64,000 nucleotides of DNA from Sphingobium sp. EM0848. Its GTDB lineage: Bacteria > Pseudomonadota > Alphaproteobacteria > Sphingomonadales > Sphingomonadaceae. The stretch covers positions 62,001-126,000 of the forward strand of contig NZ_JABXWB010000004.1 of assembly GCF_013375555.1 (NCBI RefSeq). Direction: 5' to 3'. Positions 7,937 to 17,110 of the stretch are shown piece after piece. Numbering within the stretch: the stretch's first letter is position 1; each line of letters starts with the position of its first letter. The position numbers and the translations under genes are program-made. Under the pieces are notes generated by a model. It worked only from the letters and a program-made list of their open reading frames with translations, was not told the origin of the DNA and ran no database searches.

Positions 7937-10090
7937 TCATGCGTGTTCAACGGCCGGGTAGCTTGCCTCCATGATCCCCTGAAGTTTCAGAGGATCAAGG
8001 ACATAGGTCGCGAGCGTAAGTCGCCTGTATCCCATCGCGACTTCCCAGTCTGTGGGGTCGAGCGCCGCAAGTTGTTTGGCGGCGATGGAATCGCCCTCGA
8101 GATAGGTCACAAGATCGAGCGCATGGAATTCGCTTCCGGCCCAGATCGACAGACTGCGCTCCTCACCGCTCAGCTTGCCCATGGTCAGGACATTGATGAG
8201 TTCATGCGCCTGGCGAACCGGATGGCCGTTCAGGGCCGCACCATGAAAGATACGATTTGCGGTGACGATTCCGGTGTGGACTTCGGCAGACGGATCGACC
8301 GCCCAGCCATGCTTCTTCAACAATTGGCTCTTGTGGGTCGTCTCCGAAAAGACCCGCCGCCGCTTGTCCAGCTGGTCGCGCCCGACCTTAATGTGATCAT
8401 AGCTGTTGCGCATCTCGTGTGGTGAGCACGGGTGGTAGGCGTTCTTGCATTCGAAGAAAAACAGATGGCCATCGCGCCAGGCGACGATGTCGAGTTCAAA
8501 ATCGAGCCCGCCAGCACGCAGTTCCACGCCGGATTCAACCTTGAACCCCGCGGATTTGAGCGCGTCGATCACTGCGTTCACCATCTGGTCTTCGGGGCCG
8601 AGTGCGATCGGTCGCAGGCCGTTGGCCACGATGGTGTTACGGACGAGATTCGAGGCGGCCAGCACCTGAGGGGCAATGACGTAGTAGCCGCCGAGGTCGA
8701 TCAACGGTCGATATTGCAGATCGATGTGACCGGTGCTGATGGTCATTTTCATCAGATCGATCAGGGAGCGCACCTTTGCTTCGCTCCTAAAAATCAACAT
8801 CATCTGCATGAAGAGATTGTCGTGAGACATCACAAAGACGGTCGACGTGAAGGTGAGGAATGTGCGCTCGGCCTCGTCCTCAATCCGCGCCAAGGCCCTT
8901 TGGTACACACCGCTCAGGAAGGTGAAGTACCTCTGAAATTTGAAGATGTCGGTGGTGGTGACATGCTCATTCACATCGGCGATCAGATCGCTGACGTTCC
9001 CAAAGTTGTTGACATCGAGGAGGAGGAGGCTCTCCACCTCCTCGCGAAACATCTGGTCCCCAGCGAAGATCGAGAAGATTTCCGGCGCCGTCGGCAGCAT
9101 CATTCGATAGCGTCTGACCGGCTTTTCCGCGAGTTCGAGCAAGCCGGGAAAGGCGTCACGTTCAAAGCCCATGTCGAGAAAGTCACTCATGGACATCGGC
9201 GGGTTTGAGTTCCGGAAACGGTGGATCCGGATGATCGCTTGATTGTCGCTCTGAATGTAGCCCAAGCGGACGGAGCGCTCTATGTCCGGGTCGATCGATG
9301 AGATTGTGACGGTCTCGCCTTCGAGCGTCGCTTGATAGGGCAACCCATCAATCTGGGTTTCCGCGTCCTTGAATTTTGTGAGGCGCACGGCCGCGAGGAG
9401 CAGTCGTTCATAGACCACCGCGTCCGTCGTGATGGCAGCAATATCGACGTGATTGCAGCATTCGTCGGTGATCGGGAACAGCGAGGCATAGATCGAGAAG
9501 ATCAGCGAGGCGCCGTCTACATATTCTTCCGTGGTGTAGCGGCGAGGCGACCAGGACGGCTGCGAAGGGTCGGCGACCCAGCCCTGGTAGAACTGGTTAT
9601 TGAGAATCACGAGCAGGGTCTTGAGAACGCAATCTCGCCGGCTCCCGAGGATTTTGACGATTTCGTCGTAGATCGCGCGCGCGTTGGAGGCCAATTTGCT
9701 GAGCGCAATCACGGACTCGAAATAGCGAGCGCGTTCTGGAGCGTTCAACAACGGCCGTATCTGGAGTGCGGTCTTGGCGAGGGTGCCGATCAGATTGCCG
9801 GCGTAGCCGTAACGCGAAGCACGCAGCACACCTGCCCGGCGCAGGCGGGGCACCACATAGGCGGCATCGATGTACAACAGCGCGAGGAGCGTCACGGTCG
9901 CCTCGCGGCGGCGTTTTGCTTCGATATGACCGCCGAGCGTCTCGATTGCGGACCGGATCTCGGCGCCGATCGCCTTGGACATCGCAGGCCGCGGCGATTG
10001 GCCCAGCTTGGCAATCATGTCGGTCTGATTCCGTGTCGCAAGCAGTGTCGCGATGAGGGCTTCAACTGTCGCGGCGGACGAAGATACCAT
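7937..10090 (-). CDS. Large protein with PD-(D/E)XK-type nuclease motif
   Basis: This 717-residue protein has a long alpha-helical N-terminal part (MVSSSAATVEALIATLL..., about 1-500) without a recognised domain, followed by a nuclease-like core. The core has an acidic strand ending in D534 (FELDIVAW), then E547-C-K549 (LFFFECKNAYH), a D...ExK active site as in PD-(D/E)XK enzymes. About 160 further residues follow. The ATG at 10090 is preceded by AGGAAAG. It is the promoter-proximal gene of an operon with the DUF4238 gene. The pairing of a large helical protein bearing a C-terminal nuclease with DUF4238 is unfamiliar to me and worth testing as a defence module. Confidence 0.65.
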   Translation of the reverse strand: MVSSSAATVEALIATLLATRNQTDMIAKLGQSPRPAMSKAIGAEIRSAIETLGGHIEAKRRREATVTLLALLYIDAAYVVPRLRRAGVLRASRYGYAGNLIGTLAKTALQIRPLLNAPERARYFESVIALSKLASNARAIYDEIVKILGSRRDCVLKTLLVILNNQFYQGWVADPSQPSWSPRRYTTEEYVDGASLIFSIYASLFPITDECCNHVDIAAITTDAVVYERLLLAAVRLTKFKDAETQIDGLPYQATLEGETVTISSIDPDIERSVRLGYIQSDNQAIIRIHRFRNSNPPMSMSDFLDMGFERDAFPGLLELAEKPVRRYRMMLPTAPEIFSIFAGDQMFREEVESLLLLDVNNFGNVSDLIADVNEHVTTTDIFKFQRYFTFLSGVYQRALARIEDEAERTFLTFTSTVFVMSHDNLFMQMMLIFRSEAKVRSLIDLMKMTISTGHIDLQYRPLIDLGGYYVIAPQVLAASNLVRNTIVANGLRPIALGPEDQMVNAVIDALKSAGFKVESGVELRAGGLDFELDIVAWRDGHLFFFECKNAYHPCSPHEMRNSYDHIKVGRDQLDKRRRVFSETTHKSQLLKKHGWAVDPSAEVHTGIVTANRIFHGAALNGHPVRQAHELINVLTMGKLSGEERSLSIWAGSEFHALDLVTYLEGDSIAAKQLAALDPTDWEVAMGYRRLTLATYVLDPLKLQGIMEASYPAVEHA

Positions 10091-10360
10091 GAAACGCTGC
10101 TTTCCTGCTCCGGCTGTTGCTGGCGCGCCTCGTTCACCCGCTCACACGTCAATGGCGTGAACAGAAACACTGTGACGCGTTGGCCGTAAGCTGGCCCCCG
10201 AAGGCGATATAGGAATGGTCCAGGCTCCCTGCCATGAGCTGGAATGATGTCTCTCGCCCGAATACCTATGCACCGACCGGCTAGTCTAATGACAAGCTCC
10301 CACTGCGCCGAACTTCTCTCGTTTTCCCCCGGAGCTGCGAGCCGGCGAGTTTGGACAGGA

Positions 10361-13300
10361 TCAGCGGAAATCACGCGAACGGACCCTTATGCCGGGATCA
10401 GGCGGTGGCGTCAGCGATCTGCGATCCCACGATACCAGATCACGGGGATCGCACCGCAGCGGATGTTTGGCCACGTCAGCGCGACTAACCCGGTAGATAT
10501 CGGCGACATCCGTGCGTGTGCCAACGCTGGCAAGGAGCGGCGACAAATCATCGAGCCGCTGGGCGACCACATGGATAACCTCGCCCTCGCGCTGCACCTG
10601 GCCTCGCACGCCCATCATCGACGCACCCAGGACGGCGCGCCGATGCTTCTCGAACACGTTGGTCCATACCACCAGGTTGGCGACGTTCGTTTCGTCCTCC
10701 AGCGTGATGAACATGACGCCCTTGGCGGAGCCCGGCTTCTGTCTGACCAGCACGATCCCCGCGAGATTGATCCAGCGGCCGTCTTTCATGGACTGCAGCT
10801 CATCGCAGGTGATCATCTTGCGATTGCGCAATTCGTCGCGCAGGAACGCCAGCGGATGAGCCCGCAGCGACAGGCCAGAGGCCCGATAATCCTCGACCAC
10901 TTCCGCGCCGGCGCCCATAGGCGCAAGGATGACCGTCGGCTCGATCGCTTCCTGGCGTAGCTTGCCTTCACGTTCGTCCGCCGCAGCGAACAAGGGCAAT
11001 GCTGCATTGCCGAGCCCCTTAACGCTCCACAGTCCCTCACGCCGATTGTTCCCCAATGAGCCGAACCCATCGGCTTCGCCGATCCGATCCAGAGCGCCGC
11101 GCCCCACGCCGGCACGCCGCTGGATTTCCTCGACGCTCTCATAGTGTTGATCGGCGCGCGCCGTGACGATCGCCGCGGCATCGCGGTTGGCGAGCTCATT
11201 CACCATGCGAAGGCCCAGCCGAACGGCGAGATAGCGGCCGCCCGTTGGCTCAAGGGTGCAATCCCAGCGGCTGTGATTGACGTCGATCGGGCGGATCTCG
11301 ACGCCATGCTGACGCGCGTCGCGGACGATTTGGGCCGGGGCATAAAAGCCCATGGGCTGGGCATTTAGCAGCGCGGCGCAAAACACATCTGGATGATGGC
11401 ATTTCACCCAACTGCTGGCGTAGGCGATCAGCGCAAAGCTCGCGGCGTGGCTTTCCGGGAAACCATAGGAGCCGAAGCCCTCGATCTGTTTGAAGGTGCG
11501 CTCCGCGAATTCCTGATCGTATCCGCGCGCGACCATGCCATCGATCAGCTTGTCCCGAAAATGTGAGACGCCGCCTGTCAGCTTGAACGTCGCCATCGCG
11601 CGCCGAAGCAGATCCGCTTCGCTCGGTGTGAAGCCAGCGCATTCGATGGCCACGCGCATCGCCTGCTCCTGAAACAGCGGCACCCCCAAGGTCTTCTCGA
11701 GCACGCGCCGCAGTTCCTCGGTCGGATAGGTGACGGCCTCCTCGCCGTTGCGCCGGCGACGATAAGGGTGGACCATATCGCCCTGGATCGGCCCGGGGCG
11801 CACGATCGCCACCTGAATGACCAGATCATAGAAGGTGCGCGGCGCCATCAACGGAATGGACGCCATCTGTGCGCGGCTCTCGATCTGGAAGACACCCAAG
11901 GTATCGGCCTTGCGGATCATCGCGTAGGTCGCCGGATCCTCGGCGGGGATGGTCGCGAGATCGAGCTTCAGGCCCTTGTCATTCTCCATGAACTCGAACG
12001 CCCGCCGCATGCACGACAACATGCCCAGCGCCAGGACATCGACCTTCATGAAGCCCAGGAGATCGATATCGTCTTTGTCCCATTCGATCACCTGTCGATC
12101 TTCCATCGCAGCCGGCTCGATGGGCACCAGTTCGTCAAGCCGATCGCGCGTCAGCACGAATCCGCCAGGATGCTGCGACAAATGGCGCGGCGTATTGATG
12201 AGCTGACGGGCCAATTCCAGGGTCAGCACCAGGCGCCGGTCGGCGAGGTCCAGATTGAGCTCTTCCGCGTGTTTTTCCTCGACGCCATCCTGGCTCCATC
12301 CCCAGACGGACCCGGCCAGACCCGCCGTCATGTCCTCGCTCAGGCCGAGCGCCTTGCCGACTTCGCGGACCGCGCCCCGCGCGCGATAGCGGGTCACGAC
12401 GGCCGTCAGCGCCGAGTGCGTCCGCCCATAAGTCTCATAAATCCACTGGATCACTTCCTCCCGGCGCTCATGCTCGAAATCGACGTCGATATCGGGCGGC
12501 TCGCGCCGCTCGGCCGACACGAAACGCTCGAACAGCAATTCCGAGCGCACCGGATCGATCGAGGTGATGCCCAGCACGTAGCAAACGGCACTGTTCGCGG
12601 CCGACCCACGTCCCTGGCAGATAATCTCGCGCCGCCGCGCTTCGGTCACGATGGAATGGACGGTCAGGAAATAGGGCGCATACTCAAGGTCCGCGATGAG
12701 CTTCAGTTCGTGCACCAGTTGCGAGCGCACCTTGTCATCGACCCCCTCGGGATAGCGGTCGGGGGCTTTCTCCCAGGTCAGCCGCTCCAGCTCCTCCTGC
12801 GGCGTCCGGCCGGGCACATTGATCTCATCCGGATATTGGTAACGGAGCTCCTCAAGGCTGAAACTGCACCGCGCTGCGATCTCGAGCGTGCGAGAGACGG
12901 GCGACGCATCCTTGAGATAGCGACGGAACAGCCGCTCCATTTCCTGGCCGGTCTTGAGATGCCGATCGGCGAACCGCTCGCGCCGAGCGCCCAATTCGTC
13001 GATCGTGCATTTCTCCCGGATGCAAGTGACAACATCCTGCAGCATGTGGCGCTCCGCCGCGTGGTAGAGCACGTCATTGGTCGCGACCGTAGGAACGCGA
13101 GCCGCAGCCGCCAGGTTCGCGAGATCACGCAGCCGGATCGCATCTTTCGGTCGCCGCCGGATCGTCAGAGCCAGATAGGCACGGTCGGCGAAAATCCGTT
13201 TCGTCCGCGCAAGGGCGGCCTCGGTGCCGACGTCTGCCCGGTCAGGACTCAGGATCGCGATGAGCCCGTCATTCCATTGTTCGACATCCGACCAGTCGAG

Positions 13301-13630
13301 ATGACAGGCTCCCTTGCCGCCGCGTTCTTTGCCGATGCTGAGCAGTCGGCACATTCGGCCATAGGCTGCGCGATCCGTCGGATAGAGCAGTAGCGCCGTG
13401 CCGTCGCTCAGATCGATCCTGCATCCGATGATGGCACGAACGCCGGTGGTCCGTTCGGCATCCCAGGCCCGGACGATGCCGGCGACCGATCCTCGATCAA
13501 CGACGCCGAGAGCAGGCAATCCGAGCAATGCGGCCGCGGCGAACAGCTCCTCGGGGGATGATGCGCCCCTCAGGAAGCTGAAGTGCGTCGTAACCTGCAG
13601 CTCGACATAGTTGGCGTCGACCTCGCTCAT
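10361..13630 (-). CDS. dnaE2: Error-prone DNA polymerase DnaE2
   Basis: This 1089-residue protein is a full-length C-family polymerase of the DnaE2 type. It has an N-terminal PHP domain ([22 protein letters not shown]), the catalytic aspartates PPD380-I-D382-V-D384-F, the finger segment [17 protein letters not shown], the helix-hairpin-helix region (about 780-860) and a C-terminal OB fold near 930-1010 ([27 protein letters not shown]). DnaE2 works with ImuB and ImuA in SOS translesion synthesis and induced mutagenesis. Its ATG overlaps the imuB stop (ATGA), so it is the last gene of imuA-imuB-dnaE2. The operon carries a LexA box upstream of imuA. Nothing in the polymerase looks damaged. Confidence 0.96.
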   Translation of the reverse strand: MSEVDANYVELQVTTHFSFLRGASSPEELFAAAALLGLPALGVVDRGSVAGIVRAWDAERTTGVRAIIGCRIDLSDGTALLLYPTDRAAYGRMCRLLSIGKERGGKGACHLDWSDVEQWNDGLIAILSPDRADVGTEAALARTKRIFADRAYLALTIRRRPKDAIRLRDLANLAAAARVPTVATNDVLYHAAERHMLQDVVTCIREKCTIDELGARRERFADRHLKTGQEMERLFRRYLKDASPVSRTLEIAARCSFSLEELRYQYPDEINVPGRTPQEELERLTWEKAPDRYPEGVDDKVRSQLVHELKLIADLEYAPYFLTVHSIVTEARRREIICQGRGSAANSAVCYVLGITSIDPVRSELLFERFVSAERREPPDIDVDFEHERREEVIQWIYETYGRTHSALTAVVTRYRARGAVREVGKALGLSEDMTAGLAGSVWGWSQDGVEEKHAEELNLDLADRRLVLTLELARQLINTPRHLSQHPGGFVLTRDRLDELVPIEPAAMEDRQVIEWDKDDIDLLGFMKVDVLALGMLSCMRRAFEFMENDKGLKLDLATIPAEDPATYAMIRKADTLGVFQIESRAQMASIPLMAPRTFYDLVIQVAIVRPGPIQGDMVHPYRRRRNGEEAVTYPTEELRRVLEKTLGVPLFQEQAMRVAIECAGFTPSEADLLRRAMATFKLTGGVSHFRDKLIDGMVARGYDQEFAERTFKQIEGFGSYGFPESHAASFALIAYASSWVKCHHPDVFCAALLNAQPMGFYAPAQIVRDARQHGVEIRPIDVNHSRWDCTLEPTGGRYLAVRLGLRMVNELANRDAAAIVTARADQHYESVEEIQRRAGVGRGALDRIGEADGFGSLGNNRREGLWSVKGLGNAALPLFAAADEREGKLRQEAIEPTVILAPMGAGAEVVEDYRASGLSLRAHPLAFLRDELRNRKMITCDELQSMKDGRWINLAGIVLVRQKPGSAKGVMFITLEDETNVANLVVWTNVFEKHRRAVLGASMMGVRGQVQREGEVIHVVAQRLDDLSPLLASVGTRTDVADIYRVSRADVAKHPLRCDPRDLVSWDRRSLTPPPDPGIRVRSRDFR

Positions 13631-15183
13631 GCGAACGCACCGTGGATGAACCAGCGCATGGTGCCCGTAGCCGGATTTACGCCGTCACCGAGCCGGAACA
13701 GCCAGTACCGACCGCCTGTCTCGGTCTCGACCTGATAATAATCCCGGACGATCAGCGCCTTGTCGGCCTCATTGCCGCTCTCGCGCCACCATTCGCCGTG
13801 CAAGCGTTCCGGACCATCGCCTCGGGTCACCCGATAGCGCTTTCGACGCCACACGAAGAGGCGAGGGGCATCGTCTGGCAGCAGGGCGACCACGTCGATT
13901 GGCTCGGGTCGATCCAACATGCGGGCGGGGCGAGGGAGGTCATCGTCCCACTGGGCGCCGCTATCTTTCGCAAGGGCGGGCATCGTGGTGATCGAGCGCT
14001 CAGGCATACTGCTCGCGTGCGGTGCCGCCCGATGCAGGCTCCGTGGACCAAAACGGTTGGCGAGCGCATCGACCAGAGAGGCGAGGTTCGGCCCGCGTCG
14101 CGGGCTTTCCAACCCTTCATCCTGTTGGGCCGCGAGCGCGTCAGCCAGCGGCGTCACGAGGGTCATTGCCTCAATGCCAAGCCCTGGCTCGACCGTCTCG
14201 ATCTTAGCGCACAGCAATTTCGCGAGATGGCCTGCGTCGCGGGATGCGGTTGCGGTCCCGATGCGGATCGCCTGATTGTGGCCGTCCACACGGTGGAAAT
14301 AGCAATCCAATCGGCGAGCACCCTTGCCGATACAGGTGAGCTGCCCCACCACATCGGCAACGAGATCGCCGATCACCTGGGCGAAGGCTTCAGGTGTCGC
14401 GATCGGCTCCATGAAACCTCGACGGGCCCGCGGCAGATGTTCAGGGTAGATCGGCTCGATCGGCTCGGGCACGAAGCCGAGCGCCTGATCCAGCCGCCGA
14501 TGCAATTCGCGGCCGAACCGTTTGGCGAGAGGGCCGCGCGGCGCACCGATGAGCTGTTCGATCCGCTCAAATCCGAGCTTGCGCAAACCTTCGACCTCGC
14601 GTCCTGGCAATCGCAACGCCGATATCGGCAGGATGGAAATGGCAGTGCGGTGTCCGCCCGGCTCGATCGTGACCGGCCGGCCGGCGGGTACATGCCGCGC
14701 AACGGCATGGGCGCAGCCTGCAGTGTCGGCCACAGCGATCTGCAGAGCCAGCCCCGACGCGGCAACACGGCGATGGAGATCCTTGAGCAGCGCCTTCTCG
14801 GTGCCAAAGAGACCCGCGCAGCCGGTGATGTCGAGCCAGATTCCGTCGGGCGCATCCGGTGATACGAAGGGTGAGTATCGGCGGCCCGCCCATAGCGCGA
14901 GATCGCGAAGTCCCTGCAGGTCGCCCTCCGGGTCGGCATCGACGACCTGCAATTCAGGGGCAAACGCTCGGGCCTTCGTCACGGTCATGCCGACGCGGAC
15001 ACCGAGCGCCTTAGCCTCGGCATCGACGGCAGCAATGACTTTCCTGCCGTGATCGGGCACCGCGGTCACCAGCGGAAGATCAAGGACCAGGCCGTCACGG
15101 CACTCAGGCGACAATTTTGCGATCTTCCGCCGCAGCCGGTCGGTCGACCAGTGCGGCAGGAAGAGCGATACGACCCGTCGCAT
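13627..15183 (-). CDS. imuB: Y-family polymerase-like protein ImuB
   Basis: This 518-residue protein resembles Y-family polymerases ([33 protein letters not shown], the DinB/UmuC palm and little-finger regions). Like other ImuB proteins it lacks the catalytic acidic pair: the segment GIWLDITGC replaces the usual DE motif. ImuB acts as the hub of the mutasome, binding the beta clamp, ImuA and DnaE2. The ATG at 15183 follows GGAGGCG; a longer frame upstream is not supported by a ribosome site. It overlaps the end of the broken imuA gene by 80 bp and dnaE2 by 4 bp. The gene itself appears intact. Confidence 0.93.
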   Translation of the reverse strand: MRRVVSLFLPHWSTDRLRRKIAKLSPECRDGLVLDLPLVTAVPDHGRKVIAAVDAEAKALGVRVGMTVTKARAFAPELQVVDADPEGDLQGLRDLALWAGRRYSPFVSPDAPDGIWLDITGCAGLFGTEKALLKDLHRRVAASGLALQIAVADTAGCAHAVARHVPAGRPVTIEPGGHRTAISILPISALRLPGREVEGLRKLGFERIEQLIGAPRGPLAKRFGRELHRRLDQALGFVPEPIEPIYPEHLPRARRGFMEPIATPEAFAQVIGDLVADVVGQLTCIGKGARRLDCYFHRVDGHNQAIRIGTATASRDAGHLAKLLCAKIETVEPGLGIEAMTLVTPLADALAAQQDEGLESPRRGPNLASLVDALANRFGPRSLHRAAPHASSMPERSITTMPALAKDSGAQWDDDLPRPARMLDRPEPIDVVALLPDDAPRLFVWRRKRYRVTRGDGPERLHGEWWRESGNEADKALIVRDYYQVETETGGRYWLFRLGDGVNPATGTMRWFIHGAFA

Positions 15184-15815
15184 CGCACGCCTCCACGATC
15201 CAGGCGTGCGGATTACCACCGCGCACACGTTCCAAATCCACATGCCAGCGAGGGCGACCCAGGCTCGGCAGACCGAGATCTTCGCTTGGTGAAGCGGTGA
15301 TCCGCCAGCGTGTCATCGCTGCCGTCCCTTCGGCGACCTGTTCGGCCTTCGCCGCGCGACGAAACACGAAGGCCGCTACACCCGAGCTTTCCGCCGCCAA
15401 TTGCAGGCGCTTCGATGCAGTAGTCGAATATTTCCCGACTTCGCCAACCACACCGGCGATGCCAGGGTGATGCAGGCACTCCTCCATCGCGAGCAGGACA
15501 TTGGTGTCGCTGCCGGCCTCGACATAGATGACCCGATCTGGATGAAGACCGGCGAGATGAAGGGCAGGGGCAAACAGGTCGCGCCAGCGCAGGCACCAGA
15601 AGACGGGACCTTCCATTCGCGCCAGGATTCCCGCCAGAAAGACCGTCGCACTCGCCTAGTCCGCGAGATCGGGACTGCCCATCATTTCATGGAGAGCACC
15701 TGCAGCAATGCCTCCGCCCGGCAATCGCGTCGATGCCGAACGGGATCGCTTCGCGCTGAACGCCTACGCCCTCGATACGCGCTCGCAAATCTTCAAGGAC
15801 GGTTGATTGACGCAT
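15104..15815 (-). pseudogene. imuA: imuA, broken by a frameshift and an amber codon
   Basis: ImuA is a RecA-like accessory protein of the ImuAB-DnaE2 mutasome. The frame opens at the ATG at 15815 (MRQSTVLEDLRARIEG...PFGIDA). It then shifts near 15723-15731 into another frame that continues RLPGGGIAAGALHEMMG, meets TAG at 15656-15658, and resumes ASATVFLAGILARMEG to a normal ImuA end. The two parts join exactly where ImuA proteins read GIDARLPGGG, so this is one ancestral gene. Its 712-bp span is not a multiple of three. A 170-residue C-terminal piece starting at the ATG at 15616 could still be made. The gene lies just downstream of a LexA box and overlaps imuB. Confidence 0.85.
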
Positions 15816-15846
15816 GGCATTCAGGAGACTCGGGACTCGTTGATTC

Positions 15847-15861
15847 GTTCCTTATTTGTTC
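15847..15861. promoter_or_regulatory. LexA (SOS) box upstream of imuA
   Basis: GTTC-CTTATTT-GTTC matches the alphaproteobacterial LexA operator GTTC-N7-GTTC exactly. A further GTTC follows two bases later. It lies 32 bp upstream of the imuA start on the minus strand and 129 bp from the gene at 15990 on the plus strand, so it most likely controls the imuA-imuB-dnaE2 operon. Confidence 0.85.
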
Positions 15862-15944
15862 CTGTTCCCGGCGATGAGTCAAGCAGCTCAAATGCACCGC
15901 TTCCGAAGCCTGTGGAATCCGCCAGAAAAAAAGCGCCTTCGGTC

Positions 15945-15970
15945 CTTTGTGGGATTCACATCCACCAAAG
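15945..15970. promoter_or_regulatory. Imperfect palindrome, possible operator
   Basis: The segment CTTTGTGGGATTCACATC followed by CACCAAAG forms an imperfect inverted repeat (CTTTG-TGGGAT against CTTTGGTGGAT). It is 20 bp upstream of the ATG at 15990, a usual place for an operator of that gene. No regulator is assigned. Confidence 0.3.
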
Positions 15971-15989
15971 TGCATAGTAGATTCATGCT

Positions 15990-16523
15990 ATGTTCCATCA
16001 GGCAGACCTATTCGAAGCATCCGTCGAACCCGCGCGAGGGATGGACACGCCGGGGCTTTTGGCGGCGATCGCCGCAGCTTCGCCGCGGCCAAAATTCTCC
16101 TACATGCTCCTCCAGCTCCTGGAGGAAGTCGCTGACGAAAAGGGCAGGGCTGGACCGAGCGTGATGGTGAACGGCGACGCCGTGCCTGTCCGCGACTGGC
16201 TGTGCGATGCGCTGGCTCCGATCGCGCAGCGTACACCCTGGCGCCGTTCGACGATCGAAACCGTGCGGTCGGCACTTGAGCAGGCTGACGAACTACCGGC
16301 CGATCCGACACAGGCTGACCGTGTCATTGAAGAAAGGGTCCGTGAGCGGGTTCGCCAATCGGGCCGCTGCAATGTCAGCCGCGCAGTGTCGGATCTATGT
16401 CGGGGCGGCCTCCTGCGACGCCACTATCAGGGCTATCGGGTGGATCATCAAAATCGCGGCGCCCAGCGCGAGGCAGTCTACACGATCATGCCGGACACCT
16501 TGGCGGCGCTACGCCGGCGATGA
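15990..16523 (+). CDS. Hypothetical plasmid protein, 177 aa
   Basis: I do not recognise the family. The protein is soluble and basic at its C-terminus. The middle (VPVRDWLCDALAPIAQRTPWRRSTIETVRSALEQ) and end (GRCNVSRAVSDLCRGGLLRRHYQGYRVDHQNRG...AVYTI) look like helical segments with a possible winged-helix fold (helices followed by a Tyr/Arg-rich hairpin), so DNA binding is plausible. It sits between the SOS cassette and the transfer operon, with a palindrome just upstream, and overlaps the convergent small gene by 15 bp at its 3' end. Confidence 0.65.
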   Translation: MFHQADLFEASVEPARGMDTPGLLAAIAAASPRPKFSYMLLQLLEEVADEKGRAGPSVMVNGDAVPVRDWLCDALAPIAQRTPWRRSTIETVRSALEQADELPADPTQADRVIEERVRERVRQSGRCNVSRAVSDLCRGGLLRRHYQGYRVDHQNRGAQREAVYTIMPDTLAALRRR

Positions 16524-16727
16524 GCTGCCGCTGATCGCAAGATCGGCTTCTACTGCGGTCGCGCGCATCAGGCGATCGGGCATCTCCAACAACTTCACGG
16601 CCGCCGCGGTGATCGCTTCGGCTTCGGTGGGATAGGATTCGGCCGAGCTGATCGATACCCCATCGGGCAATGCGACCGTTGCCTGAAATCCGTTGCCTTT
16701 AGGTGTCGCGCTCAATCGGACTTCCAT
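16509..16727 (-). CDS. Small hypothetical protein, 72 aa
   Basis: MEVRLSATPKGNGFQATVALPDG begins a short protein that reads as a beta hairpin followed by a helix (ESYPTEAEAITAAAVKLLEM). No known family is recognised. The ATG is preceded by GGAG at good spacing. It diverges from the small membrane gene at 16899 across an AT-rich, palindrome-rich gap and overlaps the 3' end of the gene at 15990. Confidence 0.55.
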   Translation of the reverse strand: MEVRLSATPKGNGFQATVALPDGVSISSAESYPTEAEAITAAAVKLLEMPDRLMRATAVEADLAISGSSSPA

Positions 16728-16759
16728 GAAAGGTCTCCGCGTTGTATCGGGACTGATAT

Positions 16760-16797
16760 TCTTATAAGATATTGATATTTAACATAATACTTATTAT
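16760..16797. promoter_or_regulatory. AT-rich divergent promoter region with two palindromes
   Basis: The gap between the divergent genes at 16727 and 16899 is AT-rich against a GC-rich background. It contains the perfect palindrome TCTTATAAGA (16760-16769) and an inverted repeat ATAATA-CT-TATTAT (16784-16797). These could be operator or promoter elements serving both genes. Confidence 0.4.
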
Positions 16798-16898
16798 CGC
16801 TCTAAGAATTTGCGATTGTGGCACGTGTCCGCATCGGCCTATTCCGGTTTGAATGCGAAGTTACTCAATGATATGATGTCGGCGGTAGAAAGTCGCCC

Positions 16899-17102
16899 AT
16901 GTTTGATACGATCACATACGCATTCACCAAAGATCTACCCGGCGGCCCAATCTATAGGCCGGCCGATCCGATGCCGCATGAGATCAATTCCGACGAGAGC
17001 GATGACGATACTAACGAGCTTTCGCGTGGCCGCCTGATCGGTGGCGTGATTTCGCTTGTCCTGCTCGTGGCGACGGGTGCCTATCTTTACCTGACGCTCT
17101 GA
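16899..17102 (+). CDS. Small single-pass membrane protein, 67 aa
   Basis: The protein has an acidic, probably cytoplasmic N-terminal part (residues 1-43, with HEINSDESDDDTNE) and one C-terminal transmembrane helix (about 46-65, LIGGVISLVLLVATGAYLYL) ending almost at the stop codon. This tail-anchored layout is common for small plasmid proteins. It ends 8 bp before the convergent traG. No function is assigned; being next to the transfer genes suggests an envelope role, which is only an inference. Confidence 0.55.
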   Translation: MFDTITYAFTKDLPGGPIYRPADPMPHEINSDESDDDTNELSRGRLIGGVISLVLLVATGAYLYLTL

Positions 17103-17110
17103 CCGGTCCT

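Noticed and set aside
8432..10189. Long frames antisense to the 717-residue gene
   Set aside because: Their products are His/Arg/Gly-rich with no domain, while the minus-strand gene has a ribosome site and a nuclease motif.
11768..13393. A 541-codon open frame antisense to dnaE2
   Set aside because: It mirrors the codon pattern of dnaE2, as often seen in high-GC DNA, and its translation is Arg/His/Gln-rich with no recognisable domain.
13642..14862. A 406-codon frame antisense to imuB
   Set aside because: imuB on the minus strand is a well-recognised protein; the antisense product has low-complexity, unnatural composition.
15104..15616. A 170-residue ImuA starting at 15616 as a normal gene
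   Set aside because: The upstream sequence clearly encodes the missing ImuA N-terminus in two frames, so the gene is broken rather than short.
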